Part shown: positions 13,607 to 15,480 of the stretch, one piece after another
How the letters are laid out: every line of letters starts with the position of its first letter
Position numbering within the stretch: position 1 is the first letter of the stretch
Program-made: the position numbers and the translations under genes
The notes under the pieces: model-generated
What the model was told of the DNA's origin: nothing
The model's input: only the letters and a program-made list of their open reading frames with translations
The model's database searches: none
NCBI GenBank assembly: GCA_002315455.1
Contig: DCGG01000004.1
Coordinates: forward strand, 1 to 15,480
Length of the DNA stretch: 15,480 nucleotides
From: Lentisphaeria bacterium UBA1784
GTDB lineage: Bacteria; Verrucomicrobiota; Lentisphaeria; Victivallales; Victivallaceae
Direction of reading: 5' to 3'

Positions 13607-15349
13607 ATGACGACGCTGGACTACCCGGATTTTCTCCGTCCTCCGGTGTCGGAGGAACTGCTTTCCCTGCACGACTTCTTCGACATCTACCCTCTGGACG
13701 GCGGCGGCAACTTCATCACCTGCGAACTCTTCGGTTCCAAGCGGGACACCGAGATCGCGGACGCGCTGATCCACGGGTCCGCCATGGAGGAATTCGGAGG
13801 GCTGGAGCACCTGGACTTCCGCCGCTTCGAGCGCTGGCGCTCCATCGAAAAAAGCTGCTGGCTCAACCGTTTCTACTTCGTGGTGCCGCTGGCCCGTACC
13901 GCATGGCTCCGCAAGGATGCCGCACTGGCCCGCAAGGCAGTGGAACTGATGTGCTCCTTTGCCCGGAGCATGACGCCTCCCGCCGACCTGAAGGCACACT
14001 GGGAATGGGTCACCCGCCGCATGAACGAGGAATACAACAGCCGATCCCGGGAGGAGATTGCAAAGGACGAGACCGACGTGGAGTACGTCTGGTACGACAT
14101 GCAACCGGGACAGCGGCTGATCTGTTTTCTCTACGCGCTGTGGTTTCTGCGGGACTTCCCCGTCTTTTCCGGGGAGGAGACGGAGGCGCTCCTCGCCGGA
14201 CTGAAACTCCACGCCCGGGTACTGGCCCGGCAGGACGCCTTTCAGACGCCCCGGCTGGATAATCACCAATCCCTCCGGGCCAGTGCGCTCTGCTGGGCGC
14301 TGCCCCTGCTGGAGGGCGAGCCGGACTATGAGGAGATCAAGGCGCGGACGCTTCGCCTCTGCGAATGGCACGTGCTTCACGAATTCCGCGCCGACGGCAC
14401 TCTCTACGAGAACTCCCCCTCCTACCACATTTTCGTGCTGTGGCACATCCGGGACTGCGTCACGCTGGCGAAACGCCGGCAGTGGCCCCTCTCCCCGGAG
14501 GTCGAGGCGCGCTATCAGGCCGCCTGCCGGGCCCTCGCCTGCTACTGCCGTCCCGACGGGACGCTCCTCACGGTCAACGACGGATTTTCCTGCGACTGCA
14601 CCGCGTTTCAGGAGGCCCTCGGCGGCGGAGCGGAAACGCCGGAGTTCGCCGTCCTGCCCGAGGGCGGCCTCGCAACAGGCCGCTGCGGAAACTGCTACGC
14701 GGCGCTGGACGTCTGCTGTTTCGTCAACCGCTTCTCCCACTACCACGGAGGCAAAAACGCGCCCGTCGTATTGTGGAAGGGGATGGCGTTTCTGGAAGAT
14801 GCGGGGTGTCCCAGTTACGATTCGCTGCTCTTTCCCCTCTGCAAACGCTCCGACCGGCACTCCTCGCTCCTTGTGGATGACGAGGGGGATTCCCACGCCT
14901 TCGGGCTCTACGGCTTCGACGGGCATGCCATGCTGGAGTTTTCTTCCGCATGGACGCGGACGCAGGAGGGCGCGATGGAGTTCGCGTCCACCCTCACCAG
15001 CACGGTCCCTGCGTGGGAAGGCATCCGCTGGACGCGCACCCTTGCGTTGAGGCCGGACGGCCTTCGGATCCGCGACCGCGTCGAAGGGTCGCTCCGCCCC
15101 CGCACGTTCACTTTGGTGCTGATGCTGGCGCCGGAGGTGGAGGTGTGCGGGAAAACCGCGGACTGGCTTCTGCGCCACACCGGCGGGACGGCCTGCCGCC
15201 TCGCGGTAAATGGAGCACGGCCGGATGCGGTCCGCATCGACACCGTCGAAAACTGCCGGAGCGGAGAACCGGTCCCGGTCAAACGGATGCAATTGGAGTT
15301 TCAGGACAGGACGGCGCTGGAGAGCGAACTTGTGCTGACTTTCCGCTGA
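13607..15349 (+). CDS. Heparinase II/III-like polysaccharide or oligosaccharide lyase, cytoplasmic
   Basis: This 580-residue protein has an alpha-helical toroid (about 1-330) and a beta-sandwich C-terminal half (about 350-580), the layout of PL12/15/17/21-type lyases. The expected catalytic features are visible: N219-H220 in LDNHQS, E268 and Y273-H274 in YENSPSYH, H378/H380 in FSHYHGGKN, the following GMAFLEDAGCPSY segment, and H418 in RHSSLLVDD. In this family Asn/His neutralise the uronate carboxyl and Tyr/His act as base and acid in beta-elimination. No signal peptide is present, so it most likely acts on imported oligosaccharides, as cytoplasmic exo-oligoalginate lyases do. GGAGGA at 13595-13600, 6 nt before ATG 13607, is a strong ribosome site. 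Substrate (heparin/heparan, alginate, other uronate glycan) cannot be decided from sequence. Confidence 0.85.
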   Translation: MTTLDYPDFLRPPVSEELLSLHDFFDIYPLDGGGNFITCELFGSKRDTEIADALIHGSAMEEFGGLEHLDFRRFERWRSIEKSCWLNRFYFVVPLARTAWLRKDAALARKAVELMCSFARSMTPPADLKAHWEWVTRRMNEEYNSRSREEIAKDETDVEYVWYDMQPGQRLICFLYALWFLRDFPVFSGEETEALLAGLKLHARVLARQDAFQTPRLDNHQSLRASALCWALPLLEGEPDYEEIKARTLRLCEWHVLHEFRADGTLYENSPSYHIFVLWHIRDCVTLAKRRQWPLSPEVEARYQAACRALACYCRPDGTLLTVNDGFSCDCTAFQEALGGGAETPEFAVLPEGGLATGRCGNCYAALDVCCFVNRFSHYHGGKNAPVVLWKGMAFLEDAGCPSYDSLLFPLCKRSDRHSSLLVDDEGDSHAFGLYGFDGHAMLEFSSAWTRTQEGAMEFASTLTSTVPAWEGIRWTRTLALRPDGLRIRDRVEGSLRPRTFTLVLMLAPEVEVCGKTADWLLRHTGGTACRLAVNGARPDAVRIDTVENCRSGEPVPVKRMQLEFQDRTALESELVLTFR

Positions 15350-15357
15350 CGCGGCCC

Positions 15358-15480
15358 TTATTCCGCTCGGAGCAGACCGGCGAGCCGTTTCGCGTTGGCT
15401 TCGGGGGAACTGTCCGGGTCAGGCTGAAAGCGGAACTTCGCCACCGCGGCAAGACGTTTCCGCCGGGAAGCGTTGATGCG
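15358..15480 (-). CDS. 3' end of an unidentified minus-strand gene
   Basis: Reading the minus strand from the window edge gives 40 codons without a stop, then TAA at 15360-15358. The peptide starts RINASRRKRLAAVAKFRF and ends NAKRLAGLLRAE. It is rich in Arg, Ala and Leu and looks like a natural protein C-terminus. The gene converges on the lyase gene, and only 8 nt separate the two stop codons. I do not recognise the family, and the reading depends on a short stretch, so it could be a chance open frame. Confidence 0.5.
   Translation of the reverse strand, partial: RINASRRKRLAAVAKFRFQPDPDSSPEANAKRLAGLLRAE

Noticed and set aside
15351..15366. GCGG/CCGC hairpin between the convergent genes, considered as a bidirectional terminator.
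   Set aside because: It has only four base pairs, no T-tract on either strand and overlap with the minus-strand gene's codons.
1..15480. CRISPR arrays, tRNA/rRNA genes, insertion sequences, integrase or attachment sites.
   Set aside because: No regularly spaced repeats, clover-leaf sequences, transposase-like frames or terminal inverted repeats were seen. All gaps between genes are under 200 nt and are described above.

Overview
The window is a GC-rich (roughly 60-65% by eye), densely coding stretch, almost all on the + strand. Its content suggests a carbohydrate-degrading bacterium of the Lentisphaerota / Planctomycetota-Verrucomicrobiota kind (Victivallis-like). The reasons are a plant-like ATP-phosphofructokinase, secreted beta-helix and BNR-propeller proteins, several Gfo/Idh/MocA oxidoreductases, xylose-isomerase-like TIM barrels and a heparinase II/III-fold lyase, with no SusC/SusD pair or PTS. 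This taxonomic guess rests on gene repertoire only.

Layout. (1) 1-2578 is a tight unit: the 3' part of a 6-phosphofructokinase gene, a sugar isomerase/epimerase-like TIM barrel and a TauE/SafE-type membrane protein. (2) 2579-5817 is a single-gene unit: promoter P1, a 1006-residue secreted twin BNR-propeller protein made by internal duplication, and a strong intrinsic terminator. (3) 5818-12175 is an apparent operon from promoter P2: a GntR-LacI chimeric regulator, a Gfo/Idh/MocA oxidoreductase, a 1006-residue secreted multi-domain beta-helix protein and a second TIM-barrel isomerase, with gaps of 18 to 35 nt. (4) 12176-15349 is promoter P3, a second Gfo/Idh/MocA oxidoreductase and a cytoplasmic heparinase II/III-like lyase. 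(5) 15358-15480 is the 3' end of an unidentified minus-strand gene that converges on the cluster.

Possible joint function. The two exported proteins would bind or cut an extracellular, probably acidic or host-type glycan. A transporter not in this window would import oligosaccharides. The cytoplasmic lyase would split them, and the paired oxidoreductases and isomerases would process the unusual sugars. The GntR-LacI protein is the likely sugar sensor. The substrate cannot be read from the sequence.

The most useful non-coding observation is that the three candidate promoters share a CTTGCAAA -35 block and a TATATTT-like -10 block at 16-17 nt spacing. P1 and P3 also share two further blocks in the same order upstream, and each promoter carries a dyad. 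This looks like a shared promoter architecture, possibly a small regulon.
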